A stretch of DNA of 14,943 bases from Lentisphaerota bacterium (GCA_012800565.1 JAAZIZ010000313.1:1-14943), one strand, 5' to 3'; positions 1 to 8,538 are shown, counted from the first letter of the stretch. A program made the numbers and translations. The notes: a model not told the origin generated them from the letters alone.

Positions 1-297
1 CAGCATCGTGTTCAGGCATTGATCGCCTTTTTTCGCGGTGATGGCCAGAGTATGTTCGCCTTCGCAATAGGGGCAGAAATCCAGTGCCAGGCAGTCCTCG
101 CTTTGGCGCTGGAGGGGCCAGTCGTACACGGTTTCCGCGGTCGGTCCCTCGCCGGCATGATTGCGCCGGTTCTCATTGTAGTAGACCAGCGAGAATTCCC
201 AGCCGGGCTGCCGGAGAGGCTCAGACAGAAAAATCTCAATCCTGGCCGGGACATCGACCTGGTACAGCAGCGCACGAAGAGAAAAATATTCTGGCAT
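1..297 (-). CDS. Hypothetical protein, 5' part only (runs off the left edge)
   Basis: Reading the minus strand from an ATG at 297 gives 99 uninterrupted codons to the window edge, beginning MPEYFSLRALLYQVDVPAR. I do not recognise the family. It is mixed and fairly hydrophilic, with no signal peptide or membrane segment; a CPYCEGEH stretch near residues 76-83 has two cysteines spaced CxxC that could bind metal or be redox-active. It has the same strand and reading frame as the sugar isomerase upstream, whose stop lies 54 bases before this ATG, so the two may share a transcript. However, a strong hairpin (315-344) sits between them. No clear Shine-Dalgarno precedes the ATG; an in-frame TTG at 309 is an alternative start. 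Shorter ORFs in other frames overlap here, but this frame has the most natural codon use and fits the gene order. Confidence 0.6.
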   Translation of the reverse strand, partial: MPEYFSLRALLYQVDVPARIEIFLSEPLRQPGWEFSLVYYNENRRNHAGEGPTAETVYDWPLQRQSEDCLALDFCPYCEGEHTLAITAKKGDQCLNTML

Positions 298-314
298 CTT
301 AAGTCTCAATAAAT

Positions 315-344
315 CAGTTCCGGGGCCGGAAAGCCCCGGAACTG
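315..344 (-). terminator. Strong hairpin just after the isomerase stop; terminator or attenuator
   Basis: A perfect 12-base-pair inverted repeat pairs 315-326 with 333-344 around a 6-base loop (327-332). It starts about 8 bases past the isomerase stop codon. On the minus strand it is followed by ATTTATTG, a weak U-rich tail, so it could be an intrinsic terminator of modest strength. The next ATG (297) is only 17 bases beyond the stem, so the hairpin may instead act as an attenuator or an mRNA 3'-end stabiliser between two co-transcribed genes. Confidence 0.6.
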
Positions 345-351
345 TTGTAAG

Positions 352-1350
<999 letters not shown>

Positions 1351-1422
1351 TTCGTTCTCCTTTGTTCTGGTTGCGGTTTGCTGCCGGAAGCCGCCGGTCA
1401 GGCGCTCCAGGGCAATTACATT

Positions 1423-1450
1423 ATTGTATTCTGTGGGACAGTATTGTCAA
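1423..1450 (-). promoter_or_regulatory. Sigma-70-type promoter upstream of the isomerase
   Basis: On the minus strand a perfect -35 box TTGACA (1445-1450) is separated by 16 bases from TACAAT (1423-1428), one mismatch from the -10 consensus. It lies in the 144-base gap between the DUF4838 stop and the isomerase ATG, leaving a leader of roughly 65 bases. The isomerase therefore probably has its own promoter even if some transcripts read through from the gene upstream; no terminator was seen after the DUF4838 stop. Confidence 0.65.
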
Positions 1451-1494
1451 GCCAAACGGATAGATTTGCAGCAGAATTTATTTCATTGGCGTTG

Positions 1495-4491
1495 CTATTC
1501 CGGCGGCAGTTCCGTCAGCCTGAAATCGTCAAACCAGACCGTGCCCTTGGCGCGTCCTTTGGCCCGCACCAGCTGCAAAACTGCACGTTGGTGCTCGGTG
1601 AATATCTTCTCCGGGGTCTGGAAGATGAATTCCTGTCTGGTCCAGGGCATGGTGCCGGTATAGTTGTTTTGGGGCAGATACAGATTCTTACCGGTACCCC
1701 AGCCCAGCACCAGATAGCAGCCCCCGCTGCCTTTCCATTCAGAGATATTCTGGAGGTTGGACAGTTTTATTTGGAAAGACAGCTTGTAGCGTGTATTCGG
1801 CTTGATGACGTCAGTAAGGTAGTAATTCAGATGGTCGAGATTGTCGTCCATCCGGATGGAGACACCGCCGCTGCGGTATACTTTCCGGTCCAGGTTCTCC
1901 TCGGGAATCGCATTGTTGGTAATAAATTTCCCGATTGAACGCCGGCCAGGCTGGTAGTGCCCGGTGAAATCGCCGTGTTCAATGATATTTGCGGGGCGCA
2001 TTGCGGGATCGGTGCCGATCCAGCCGTATGATTCCAGGCGGTGAACCTGCTGGACATAAGGACTCCAGCTGTAGCCGTAATGAACTGCTTGACCCTGCAG
2101 AATCCGCCCGCGGAAAAAATTGGCCGGGAAGCGATCGGCGAGAGCTATCGGTTTGCCGGCCGCATCGGTAAAGCTTTTGCGCGGCAGGCGGATTTCGGCC
2201 TGCCAGCCTTCGCCTTCGCGGATACTGATCCGGCATTCAGCGCCGCTGTCCCATTTTGCATCATTGTGTCCCGGTTCGAAACGCAAGTCCTGGATGCACC
2301 CCAAGGTGTTGAACAGAATCTGAAAACCGGTTTTCCGGTCAGCGGAGGGATTCAGGAAGATTTCCAGATCGTTGTCTTTCCAGACCTGGCCGTCTTTCTC
2401 ACGTTGCTTATGGCTGATTTCAGCTGTCCTGGGCTCCTCTGCATCAAACTGGAAATAGAGATAATTCTGGTCTCTGGCAGTGCGTACCCGGGTGGATACT
2501 TCGGCTATCTCAGCGCCTGGTGTCTTGCCTCCGTAAAACGGCAGCAGCCAGACCGGCGGCACGGTCTCCCAAAATTCCGCTGTGACGTATCCGTCCGGAG
2601 AAATGCTGGCTGGCGGCACCTCCGGCATCAGGCAGAAGAGTTCATTCTGTCCATTCAGCGCCACCTGGTATGCCTCGGCCGCCTCCGAAACCGGCTGCCA
2701 GAGGGAAGCGCGGATGAATTCCAGGCGCTGCAGGGCAGCCGGGTCGGCTGACAGTTTTTCCCTGGCAACGGCGAACAGCTGGTCGATACGGGCGGTCTCG
2801 GCCGGAGAGTAGATTTTGCTCCAGAGGTCATTCTGGGAGGGTGGATGGGTAACCGGACCGATTTCGGTAAATACCGTATTGGCGGTGATGTCAACCGTCC
2901 AATGCCGTTCCAGAGTCTCGAAGAACTCCTGCATTTCCGGTGCGGCTTGTGCGAACATCAGCTGGTAATGTTCAGCCAGCAGCGCCTCAAGGTCAGTATT
3001 TACATTCCAGAGGACCTTGCTCAGCACATACAGATTCAGATAGCCGAAATGCCAGCGCTCAGTCTCGGTTTCCAGGAAGACTCCGGAATGGAGCTGCTGG
3101 TGCTGCTGGTAGAATTTACCGATGGTCCGCGGGGTGCTGTGAGGAATGCCTTTCTGGACGCTCCGCTGAATGCAGTAATTCCACAACCATGGACGCTTGC
3201 CGAGCTTCTGATTCCAGGATTCGAGCAGGGCGATCTGTTTGGCCTGGGACTCGCCCACCGCCCAAGGACCATTGAAGCAGACCTGCACCAGCATATTGGC
3301 AGGTATCTCGACATTGGGCACCCGCTCATAAGGATTATAGGCAAACATGGTGACATAGCCGGGGACATTCTCAGACTGCAATCGCACTGCGATGTCACAG
3401 GTATATTGCCAGATAAAATCACTCATGCGCTGGTAGGTGCGCGGAGGCTTGAAATCGGAGAAAATTTTCCAGCAGCCCTCACAGCGGCAGGGGTACATAC
3501 TGTCATTTGGAGTCAGGCAGAAAGATTGACCTGGCACGCTGGTGGGGCCCCAGCGGTTGTAGGGCATATTGCGGGTTGCCGGCGACTGCTTCAGCAGGCA
3601 GGCCTTGGCATCCTGGAAGAGTTCTTCTTTCAGTCCTTCGCTGCTGAAACAGACATGGCCGTATTTGTTGCTGGGGGTGTACAGGTCCTGGGTGCCGTCA
3701 TGTCGCAAGCCCTTGTCGGTCAGGGCAAAATACTCAGGGTTGGAATCCCGGAAACGTTCGACTAGGTAATTATGCGCCAGTCCGTGGGTGGTAGGCAGTG
3801 CCCAGCTCATCATGCGTTTCTGCCGCAATGAGGCAAGGCGGTAACTGCTGCCGTATTCCTCGTTCAAGGCATTCTGATCATTGCTGATATCATAGCTTTT
3901 GCGATAGAATTTATCTGGTCTTTCGCACAAATCTATAGCGGGCAGGGACCATTCTTTGAGGCGCGGGACGATAGTGCCGATTTTACCGGGAAAATAGAAT
4001 CTTACGCCTACGAAGCGTTCCAGAAAATCATAGACTGCAAACAGCGAGCCGCTCTCGCTGGCTTCTACTTTCAGCGGGTGTTTATTGGGCGAGTCACTGC
4101 CGATCAGCAGGATGTCCTGGCCAATTGAGCGGATAACATAAGCATCAAGGTCCATTTCGGCAGGATTGATGCCGTGTGCCAGAGCAAGTTCCAAATCCCC
4201 GACCAACAGAGCAGGGCGGGTGCCGCTCTTCTGGCTGAGAACAGTCAGTTTGCTGTCCAGCGCCTGGCCGAGATAATCAGCCAGTTCCTGAGCTGCAAAA
4301 GACGAGGAGATATTGCCAGGCTTGCAGACGATTTCAAACTGGACCTGACCGTCCCGGAACAATTCCTGGGTGCGTTCCGGATCAAGAACTAGCTTGCGTT
4401 CAGTCTGCGGCAGATAATGGAATTGACCGGCCAGCAGCAAGGCGCCGCTCAGCAGAAGAAAAAAACTCAGACTCAGATTTTTGGAGCGCAT
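1495..4491 (-). CDS. Exported DUF4838 protein with CBM9-like and CBM4/9-like modules
   Basis: A 998-residue protein, probably exported. Residues 1-22 form a signal peptide (MRSKNLSLSFFLLLSGALLL). Residues about 45-180 resemble the alpha/beta N-terminal domain found before GH20 and alpha-glucuronidase barrels (FAAQELADYLG, then YDFLERFVGVRFYFPG). A DUF4838 region spans about 190-480, with the cysteine cluster CRCEGC at 335-340 and FAYNPYERVP at 383-392. Residues about 635-800 look like a CBM9/DOMON-type module (YLYFQFDAEE, DNDLEIFLNP), and about 834-998 like a CBM4/9 jelly roll (NIIEHGDFTG to WFDDFRL). DUF4838 proteins are thought to be glycoside-hydrolase-like, but catalysis is not firmly established. 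The ATG at 4491 is chosen because it begins the signal peptide and has AGGA 8 bases upstream; the open frame extends to 4590 but adds 33 basic residues with no export signal. The isomerase follows downstream. Confidence 0.88.
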   Translation of the reverse strand: MRSKNLSLSFFLLLSGALLLAGQFHYLPQTERKLVLDPERTQELFRDGQVQFEIVCKPGNISSSFAAQELADYLGQALDSKLTVLSQKSGTRPALLVGDLELALAHGINPAEMDLDAYVIRSIGQDILLIGSDSPNKHPLKVEASESGSLFAVYDFLERFVGVRFYFPGKIGTIVPRLKEWSLPAIDLCERPDKFYRKSYDISNDQNALNEEYGSSYRLASLRQKRMMSWALPTTHGLAHNYLVERFRDSNPEYFALTDKGLRHDGTQDLYTPSNKYGHVCFSSEGLKEELFQDAKACLLKQSPATRNMPYNRWGPTSVPGQSFCLTPNDSMYPCRCEGCWKIFSDFKPPRTYQRMSDFIWQYTCDIAVRLQSENVPGYVTMFAYNPYERVPNVEIPANMLVQVCFNGPWAVGESQAKQIALLESWNQKLGKRPWLWNYCIQRSVQKGIPHSTPRTIGKFYQQHQQLHSGVFLETETERWHFGYLNLYVLSKVLWNVNTDLEALLAEHYQLMFAQAAPEMQEFFETLERHWTVDITANTVFTEIGPVTHPPSQNDLWSKIYSPAETARIDQLFAVAREKLSADPAALQRLEFIRASLWQPVSEAAEAYQVALNGQNELFCLMPEVPPASISPDGYVTAEFWETVPPVWLLPFYGGKTPGAEIAEVSTRVRTARDQNYLYFQFDAEEPRTAEISHKQREKDGQVWKDNDLEIFLNPSADRKTGFQILFNTLGCIQDLRFEPGHNDAKWDSGAECRISIREGEGWQAEIRLPRKSFTDAAGKPIALADRFPANFFRGRILQGQAVHYGYSWSPYVQQVHRLESYGWIGTDPAMRPANIIEHGDFTGHYQPGRRSIGKFITNNAIPEENLDRKVYRSGGVSIRMDDNLDHLNYYLTDVIKPNTRYKLSFQIKLSNLQNISEWKGSGGCYLVLGWGTGKNLYLPQNNYTGTMPWTRQEFIFQTPEKIFTEHQRAVLQLVRAKGRAKGTVWFDDFRLTELPPE

Positions 4492-4765
4492 GGGAGGTTT
4501 CCTGAAAATGATGTTGGGGATGTGTAAACGCCGGGGTAATATCGCTGTTTTTCTATTACGATACTTTAATGCATATTGCGTCCAATGCAATACTGTGGCG
4601 GCAGAATTGACAGCACTCAGAGCAGGTGCGTTGTAATGCGTCAGTGAAGCTGGGCATTTTTATGACCAACGCTGTCTGACGGGGCCGGGGGGGAACTCTT
4701 CTCCCGCAGGGCATGAAGTTTTCTCCTGACGTTGCCCTGTCGCGGATGTAATGGAATTCCGGTAT

Positions 4766-4858
4766 GCGCCAGAGGCGCGTACCGGAGCGCCAGAGGCGCA
4801 GTACAGAGGTTAACCGGCCGGAGCCAGCCCCCCACCATCCCCCGCGCCGGAGGCGCGG
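4766..4858. repeat. Three GCGCC-(A/G)GA-type mini-hairpins
   Basis: Three copies of GCGCC-NGA-GGCGC form small hairpins: 4766-4778 and 4787-4799 (loop AGA), and 4842-4858, where the stem lengthens to 7 pairs (CCGCGCC/GGCGCGG, loop GGA). The first two are 21 bases apart with an ACCGGA linker. A related half-unit, CCGGTATGCGCC, recurs at 4872-4883. Confidence 0.7.
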
Positions 4859-4957
4859 CACTATCCCGCCACCGGTATGCGCCGCCCCTGGGTGGGCAGG
4901 GCGAGATATACCAGGGCAACGCCTGAACCCGAGGGCGAAAGTCCTCAGGGGACAAGG

Positions 4958-5002
4958 CTGCGGGAGCAAGCTCCCGCAGGGAAAGCGGCAGCAAGCTGCC
5001 GC
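4958..5002. repeat. Tandem pair of GCAAGC-centred palindromes
   Basis: Two adjacent palindromes share the centre GCAAGC. The first pairs CTGCGGGAGC (4958-4967) with GCTCCCGCAG (4970-4979). The second pairs GCGGCAGC (4985-4992) with GCTGCCGC (4995-5002). A third, hybrid copy at 5066-5087 joins the left arm of the first type to a GATGCCGC right arm, so it folds only imperfectly. The pattern is that of REP-type elements. Confidence 0.72.
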
Positions 5003-5208
5003 ACTCCATGTGCCCTTACGCCCTGTTTATGTTGCTTTGCGAGAAATTGGGTTGCGACGGGGACGCTGCGGGAGCAAGATGCCGCACAATCTTGAGATTT
5101 GCTGAACCAGAGTCTTGAAAAAAGACAGTTGTGTACAGCCGGGGTGGTTACTAACGCATTACATATTTACGTTGCATACTGCCAGGTAACATAGAAAACC
5201 ATCAAGCT

Positions 5209-5213
5209 GGAGG
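5209..5213 (+). promoter_or_regulatory. Shine-Dalgarno deciding the pseudopilin start
   Basis: GGAGG directly abuts a first ATG at 5214 (no spacer) but lies 6 bases before a second in-frame ATG at 5220. Normal spacing therefore favours 5220, giving a protein that starts MKQRFAFTLIEL. Confidence 0.7.
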
Positions 5214-5219
5214 ATGAAA

Positions 5220-5954
5220 ATGAAGCAACGCTTTGCCTTTACCTTGATCGAACTCCTGGTGGTCATCGCCATTATTGCGGTGCTCGCTTCCATGCTGCTG
5301 CCGGCTTTAAGCAAAGCCCGGGCCAAGGCCCAGGACATTTCCTGCCGTTCCAACCAGAAGCAGCTGGGAGTTGGCGTACTGAATTACGGTGATGACTGGG
5401 ACGACTTCATCCCTTTCGCCTTCGAAAACGGACCTGGGAAATTATGGTCCGGCTATGCCGGCCGCAATGGCAAGGCCTGGTACTGCCGCATTGGCGCATA
5501 TTTCAATATGCCGCCTTATGACTGCTACCGCCTCTGCCAGCTGGGCTCCACTCAGGTCTATGCCAAGGCCGGGCAAGTCGGGCCCATACCTTTCAAATGC
5601 CCTGCTTCACCAGATAAAAAATTCGGCTTTGCCCCCTCAATAGTCACCTCTGGCGCGTTTATAGCCACTTATTTGGTTGATGCGAATTTGGAGCTTTATA
5701 ACGCGGGTTTCCGGCACGTCAAAAAGCCGGGCAGCAAGGTCTTTCTGTTTGACGCTTTTGACGTCAATGACAACAACTTCTTTAAGAATCCCTGGCTGGA
5801 AGAGATACTTCTTGAGCGCCACAACGGCGGCATGAATTTCCTCTATTTCGATGGCCATGTCGACTGGATGCCAATTGCAAAAGTCAGAACCCACACCAGC
5901 GTCTCACCGTACAGCGCCGCCTACAGCGGCATCTTCGGCAGCTTCGCGAAATGA
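5220..5954 (+). CDS. Type II secretion-like pseudopilin with H-X9-DG C-terminus
   Basis: A 244-residue prepilin-like protein. The short basic leader MKQRFA is followed by FTLIELLVVIAII, the class III signal processed by prepilin peptidase, with Glu at +5 of the mature form (E11), then a ~20-residue hydrophobic helix ending in LLPALSKARAKAQ. The position before cleavage is Ala rather than the usual Gly. The C-terminus has HNGGMNFLYFDG (H201, D211, G212), the H-X9-DG motif of large pseudopilin paralogue families in Lentisphaerae and Planctomycetes. Such proteins are anchored in the inner membrane and may belong to a pseudopilus. No secretion ATPase or secretin gene is in the window, so this is an orphan copy. 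It is divergent from the DUF4838 gene across the repeat region and ends in an intrinsic terminator, so it is probably monocistronic. Confidence 0.9.
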   Translation: MKQRFAFTLIELLVVIAIIAVLASMLLPALSKARAKAQDISCRSNQKQLGVGVLNYGDDWDDFIPFAFENGPGKLWSGYAGRNGKAWYCRIGAYFNMPPYDCYRLCQLGSTQVYAKAGQVGPIPFKCPASPDKKFGFAPSIVTSGAFIATYLVDANLELYNAGFRHVKKPGSKVFLFDAFDVNDNNFFKNPWLEEILLERHNGGMNFLYFDGHVDWMPIAKVRTHTSVSPYSAAYSGIFGSFAK

Positions 5955-5964
5955 ATCTGCAATA

Positions 5965-5996
5965 AGGGCCGGTCATCCTGCCGGCCCTGTTTTTTT
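5965..5996 (+). terminator. Intrinsic terminator of the pseudopilin gene
   Basis: The inverted repeat AGGGCCGG (5965-5972) / CCGGCCCT (5981-5988), with an 8-base loop, is followed by G and seven T residues (5990-5996). It begins 10 bases after the pseudopilin stop and separates that transcript from the TetR gene. Confidence 0.93.
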
Positions 5997-6040
5997 GTCC
6001 TGCCCCGAAATCCCCATTTGAAATCAACGCTTAAGCAGAT

Positions 6041-6706
6041 ATGGCCACTACCCAGGAAAAGATTCTGACCTCCGCCTGTGAAGTTTTCGCCCAGCATGGC
6101 TATCGCGCTGCCAAGACGCAGGATATCTGCTCCTTGGCGGATGCGAATGTCGCGGCCATCAGTTACTATTTTCGCGGCAAGGCGAATTTATATCTTGCGG
6201 TCTGGGAAGACCTCTTCCAAGGCGAGGCGGTGCGTCTTAATCGCGAAATGCAGTGCGCCAGCGATGCACGGGAAAAATTATGCTCCTTGATTCGCATCAG
6301 CGTTCTGTCCATTGCGGGCGATGGCAGGATGTCCTGTTTTGCCAAGATTGTGCACCATGAGACCAGCAGTCCCAGTCCGCTGCATTTGGCATTGATGGGT
6401 CGTTATTTGGAGCCGATCCAGGCTTGGTTCAAAGCCGTGATCGCGGATTATCTTGCTCCTTTGACTGATGATAAAACCCTGAAATGCTGCCTGCTCTGCG
6501 TGCATGGTCCCTTATTGGACCTGATGAACTTCCGTTTGAAATGGGAACGCCTGCAGCAGGACAGCATTCTGCGGCAGCATCCGCTGTACAACCTCCGGCC
6601 TGCCTTTATGGATAATCCGGAGCCATTGATAGAACAGATGCAGAAATATATTCTGGGCGGCCTGGATGCTTTCCGCAATTCCGCAGTCCCCGCGGTTGAG
6701 CAATAG
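6041..6706 (+). CDS. TetR/AcrR-family regulator, CecR (DUF1956)-like
   Basis: A 221-residue DNA-binding repressor. The N-terminus is a typical TetR domain: EKILTSACEVFAQHGY (helix 1), then the helix-turn-helix at about residues 26-46 (TQDICSLADANVAAISYYF), then RGKANLYLAVWEDLF. The NVAAISYYF variant and the C-terminal half (residues ~75-215) resemble the CecR/YbiH DUF1956 group, whose members control efflux genes in response to small molecules. The ligand here is unknown. The ATG at 6041 gives the canonical TetR N-terminus, but the upstream region has only a weak ribosome site (AAGCAG). It is separated from the pseudopilin by a terminator and converges with the PHP gene 46 bases away, so no regulated neighbour is obvious; autoregulation or a distant target is likely. 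Confidence 0.9.
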   Translation: MATTQEKILTSACEVFAQHGYRAAKTQDICSLADANVAAISYYFRGKANLYLAVWEDLFQGEAVRLNREMQCASDAREKLCSLIRISVLSIAGDGRMSCFAKIVHHETSSPSPLHLALMGRYLEPIQAWFKAVIADYLAPLTDDKTLKCCLLCVHGPLLDLMNFRLKWERLQQDSILRQHPLYNLRPAFMDNPEPLIEQMQKYILGGLDAFRNSAVPAVEQ

Positions 6707-6752
6707 CCCCGCAGGATATTTATTTTATTTACGCGGCGGATCGGCCGGAAGG

Positions 6753-7676
6753 TCAGAACAGGGTCACTCTTTCCAGGATCGCCTCAAGGTCTTCCGGCAG
6801 CCCCGGATGATGAGCGAAGGCATGGTGGTCTCCCCCCACTCCCAGCAGCACATGATACGGGCTGCCATGGTTATCCGAACCGCCAGTGCAAAGCAGTTTA
6901 TGTTTGCGGGCATAGCTGCGGTAGAATTTGCTTATTTCGCAGCCGAAACCGGAATGCGAACACTCAATACCGTCAAATTGCAGTTCCTCCCGCAATGCGT
7001 CCATGCGGGACTGATCGCAAATTTTAAAATATCCCTTGGGATGAGCAATAAACACCACTCCGCCTAATTTGCGGATCAGCGGCAGAACGCTTTCTGCTTC
7101 CGGATACGGAATGCGGTACCCCTCATCCCAGCGCTTCTTCTCCAGACGGATTAATTCCTCCTGGTTTTTGATCCAGCCATTGAGGAGCATCGTCTTGCGC
7201 CAGACGCCATTCTGGACGTGGGTAATGCCCTGCTTCTCAATACATTTCCGGGGCCGGTACATCTGCAGGAGCGTATGCCGGAATTCGCGGTCAGCGGGGA
7301 TGCCTTCCTTGATATAGAACTCTGAGAGCATATCACCGTAATCGCACTGCCATTTACGATAGCGAGCAAAAACGGCTTCCAGTTCGGGAGGAGTGGGAAC
7401 AGGCAGATTGAGACAGACCATATCAACCGAACCAATGGAGCAGGTCACAGTCATCTCAGCGGCGGGGACATAGCGGACTGAGGGAAACTGACGGGCAGCT
7501 TCCTGGATATCTTCCCAGGAGTCCATGGTCTGGTGTTCGGTAATGGCAATGGCCCGCAGCTGCAAACGCTGGGCATCCTGAAAATACTGCTTCACGGATG
7601 CTGTGGCATCGTAGCTCCAATGCGTATGCAGGTGGAAGTCAAAACACGCTTGCGGGTGCGGATAATGCATGGCCAT
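6753..7676 (-). CDS. PHP-domain metal-dependent phosphoesterase
   Basis: A 307-residue cytoplasmic protein of the PHP superfamily (trinuclear-metal phosphoesterases related to histidinol phosphatase and YciV/RnaAM). Metal-binding motifs appear in order: FHLHTHWSYD (H15, H17), ITEHQT (E47, H48), AAEMT (E74), FIAHP (H212), GIECSHS (E238) and TGGSDNHG (D268, H270). A segment of about 120 residues (90-205), rich in charged and aromatic residues, separates the third and fourth motifs, where family members often carry a helical insertion. The substrate could be a sugar phosphate, nucleotide or RNA end. The ATG at 7676 has AAGGA 6 bases upstream; a second ATG two codons later is less well spaced. 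It lies 82 bases downstream of the GAF gene, probably in one transcript with it and holA. Confidence 0.9.
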   Translation of the reverse strand: MAMHYPHPQACFDFHLHTHWSYDATASVKQYFQDAQRLQLRAIAITEHQTMDSWEDIQEAARQFPSVRYVPAAEMTVTCSIGSVDMVCLNLPVPTPPELEAVFARYRKWQCDYGDMLSEFYIKEGIPADREFRHTLLQMYRPRKCIEKQGITHVQNGVWRKTMLLNGWIKNQEELIRLEKKRWDEGYRIPYPEAESVLPLIRKLGGVVFIAHPKGYFKICDQSRMDALREELQFDGIECSHSGFGCEISKFYRSYARKHKLLCTGGSDNHGSPYHVLLGVGGDHHAFAHHPGLPEDLEAILERVTLF

Positions 7677-7758
7677 GCGAATTCCTTTCTTGTTTTATCT
7701 GTGCCGGAGATTTCCGGAAGTAGTCAAGCAACACACAGTGACGGGATGAGGGCAGAAT

Positions 7759-8538
7759 TCAGGATTTACTGTCCTCCGCCGCCGGCTTATTGGCGTCAAC
7801 GGCCGCTGAGTTGGTGCAGTTTTTCAGCGCACAGTCCAGGATGTGCGCTGCAGCGATGGTGATATGCCCGGTCGAGAACCCTGCCGATGCAAGCTCGCGA
7901 TGGAATGACTCTGCCAGCAGCCGCACAACTTTGATCGGATTGCTGATACTGTTTACCATCAGGCGCTCGGCGGCATTGCCGTTGGTGGCTTCGCGTTCGG
8001 CTGACTTGAGCAGCTCCCGGGAATGCATAACGAAACGCTGCGACAGAAGGTCAGTAGCCTTGGCATTCTCAATAATCAGGGAAGCAAACGGTCCAAGCAA
8101 AGCGAACAGGTTGCGCCGGATCGGGTCCTTGGTGGTGGAGCTGTCGTGGGCACCGCCGGTAATCAGGTGTCCGATGCGTATGCCCTTGAACTGAATCGGC
8201 ATAGCAATAATCGGGAACTTGATGCCTTCAATGCCGGAATCCACCCAGTTGATCTGATGGATGTTCCGCAAGCGCCAAAGGATGCTCTGCAGCCGGTCAG
8301 GCAACTGCAGAGGCTGTCCGACGCAGAAGTTCTCGCTGTCCAAACCGATTGCAGCGCGGATAATAAAGCACTTATGCTCCTCATCAATCTGCAGGAAAGC
8401 CGCCTGCTCGGTCTCCATCAGGCGGCAGGTCATCCGGATGATGCGGTTCAAACCCTCATCCAGAGTCATGGGAATGGTCAGTGCCTCAGATAAAATCTCC
8501 AGCACATCAAGATTATTTTCCAAGCCGTTTCTGCTCAT
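7759..8538 (-). CDS. GAF-domain protein with helical C-terminal tail
   Basis: A 259-residue soluble protein. Residues about 12-160 form a GAF domain (small-molecule or redox sensing fold): LDVLEILSEALTIPMTLDEG at the start, TEQAAFLQID, and AMPIQFKGIRIGHLITGG as the core strand pair, ending in FASLIIENAKATDLL. A likely coiled-coil linker follows (160-190), then a tail NPIKVVRLLAESFHREL ... AAAHILDCAL (200-238) and a low-complexity Ala/Lys/Asp end. There is no kinase, GGDEF, HTH or phosphatase output domain, so it probably signals by protein contact. The start has AAAGGA 7 bases upstream. It sits 72 bases downstream of holA and 82 bases upstream of the PHP gene on the same strand. The ligand and partner cannot be inferred. 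Confidence 0.83.
   Translation of the reverse strand: MSRNGLENNLDVLEILSEALTIPMTLDEGLNRIIRMTCRLMETEQAAFLQIDEEHKCFIIRAAIGLDSENFCVGQPLQLPDRLQSILWRLRNIHQINWVDSGIEGIKFPIIAMPIQFKGIRIGHLITGGAHDSSTTKDPIRRNLFALLGPFASLIIENAKATDLLSQRFVMHSRELLKSAEREATNGNAAERLMVNSISNPIKVVRLLAESFHRELASAGFSTGHITIAAAHILDCALKNCTNSAAVDANKPAAEDSKS

Larger units (their letters stand above)
4690..5090. repeat. Composite REP-like interspersed repeat cluster
   Basis: This block is made of several short palindromic units. CCGGTATGCGCC occurs at 4759-4770 and 4872-4883. GCGCCRGAGGCGC occurs at 4766-4778, 4787-4799 and 4844-4856. CTCCCGCAGGG occurs near 4701 and 4972. GCGGGAGCAAG occurs at 4960-4970 and 5068-5078. The arrangement suggests successive insertion or recombination of small palindromic elements. 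Similar GC-rich elements are, from memory, frequent between genes in Verrucomicrobia, Planctomycetes and Lentisphaerae and often yield spurious ORF annotations. No transposase is nearby. Confidence 0.7.
4492..5219. other. Long non-coding region, repeat-rich, between divergent genes
   Basis: This 728-base gap separates the divergent DUF4838 and pseudopilin genes and must hold the promoters of both. Roughly 4690-5090 is GC-rich and dominated by palindromic repeats (listed separately). Several ORFs of 60-140 codons cross it in different frames on both strands, but none has a ribosome site, domain or consistent codon use; their proline- and arginine-rich translations are by-products of the repeats. 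Near the DUF4838 start a short inverted repeat, TATTGC(7)GCAATA at 4574-4592, is a possible operator. No confident -10/-35 pair was found for either gene. Confidence 0.7.

Noticed and set aside
2845..3765. 306-codon plus-strand frame
   Set aside because: Antisense shadow of the DUF4838 gene; no ribosome site and no recognisable domain.
4492..4590. N-terminal extension of the DUF4838 gene to the upstream ATG
   Set aside because: It would place 33 basic residues before the signal peptide; the internal ATG at 4491 has a good Shine-Dalgarno and starts the signal peptide directly.
4690..5090. CRISPR array
   Set aside because: The repeats are short, of different types and unevenly spaced, with no uniform spacers and no cas genes.
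4556..5105. Several 64-137-codon ORFs on both strands
   Set aside because: They translate the GC-rich palindromic repeats and have no ribosome site, domain or consistent coding frame.
7704..7717. CCGGA(4)TCCGG hairpin between the GAF and PHP genes
   Set aside because: Only 5 pairs and no U-tract, so not supported as a terminator.
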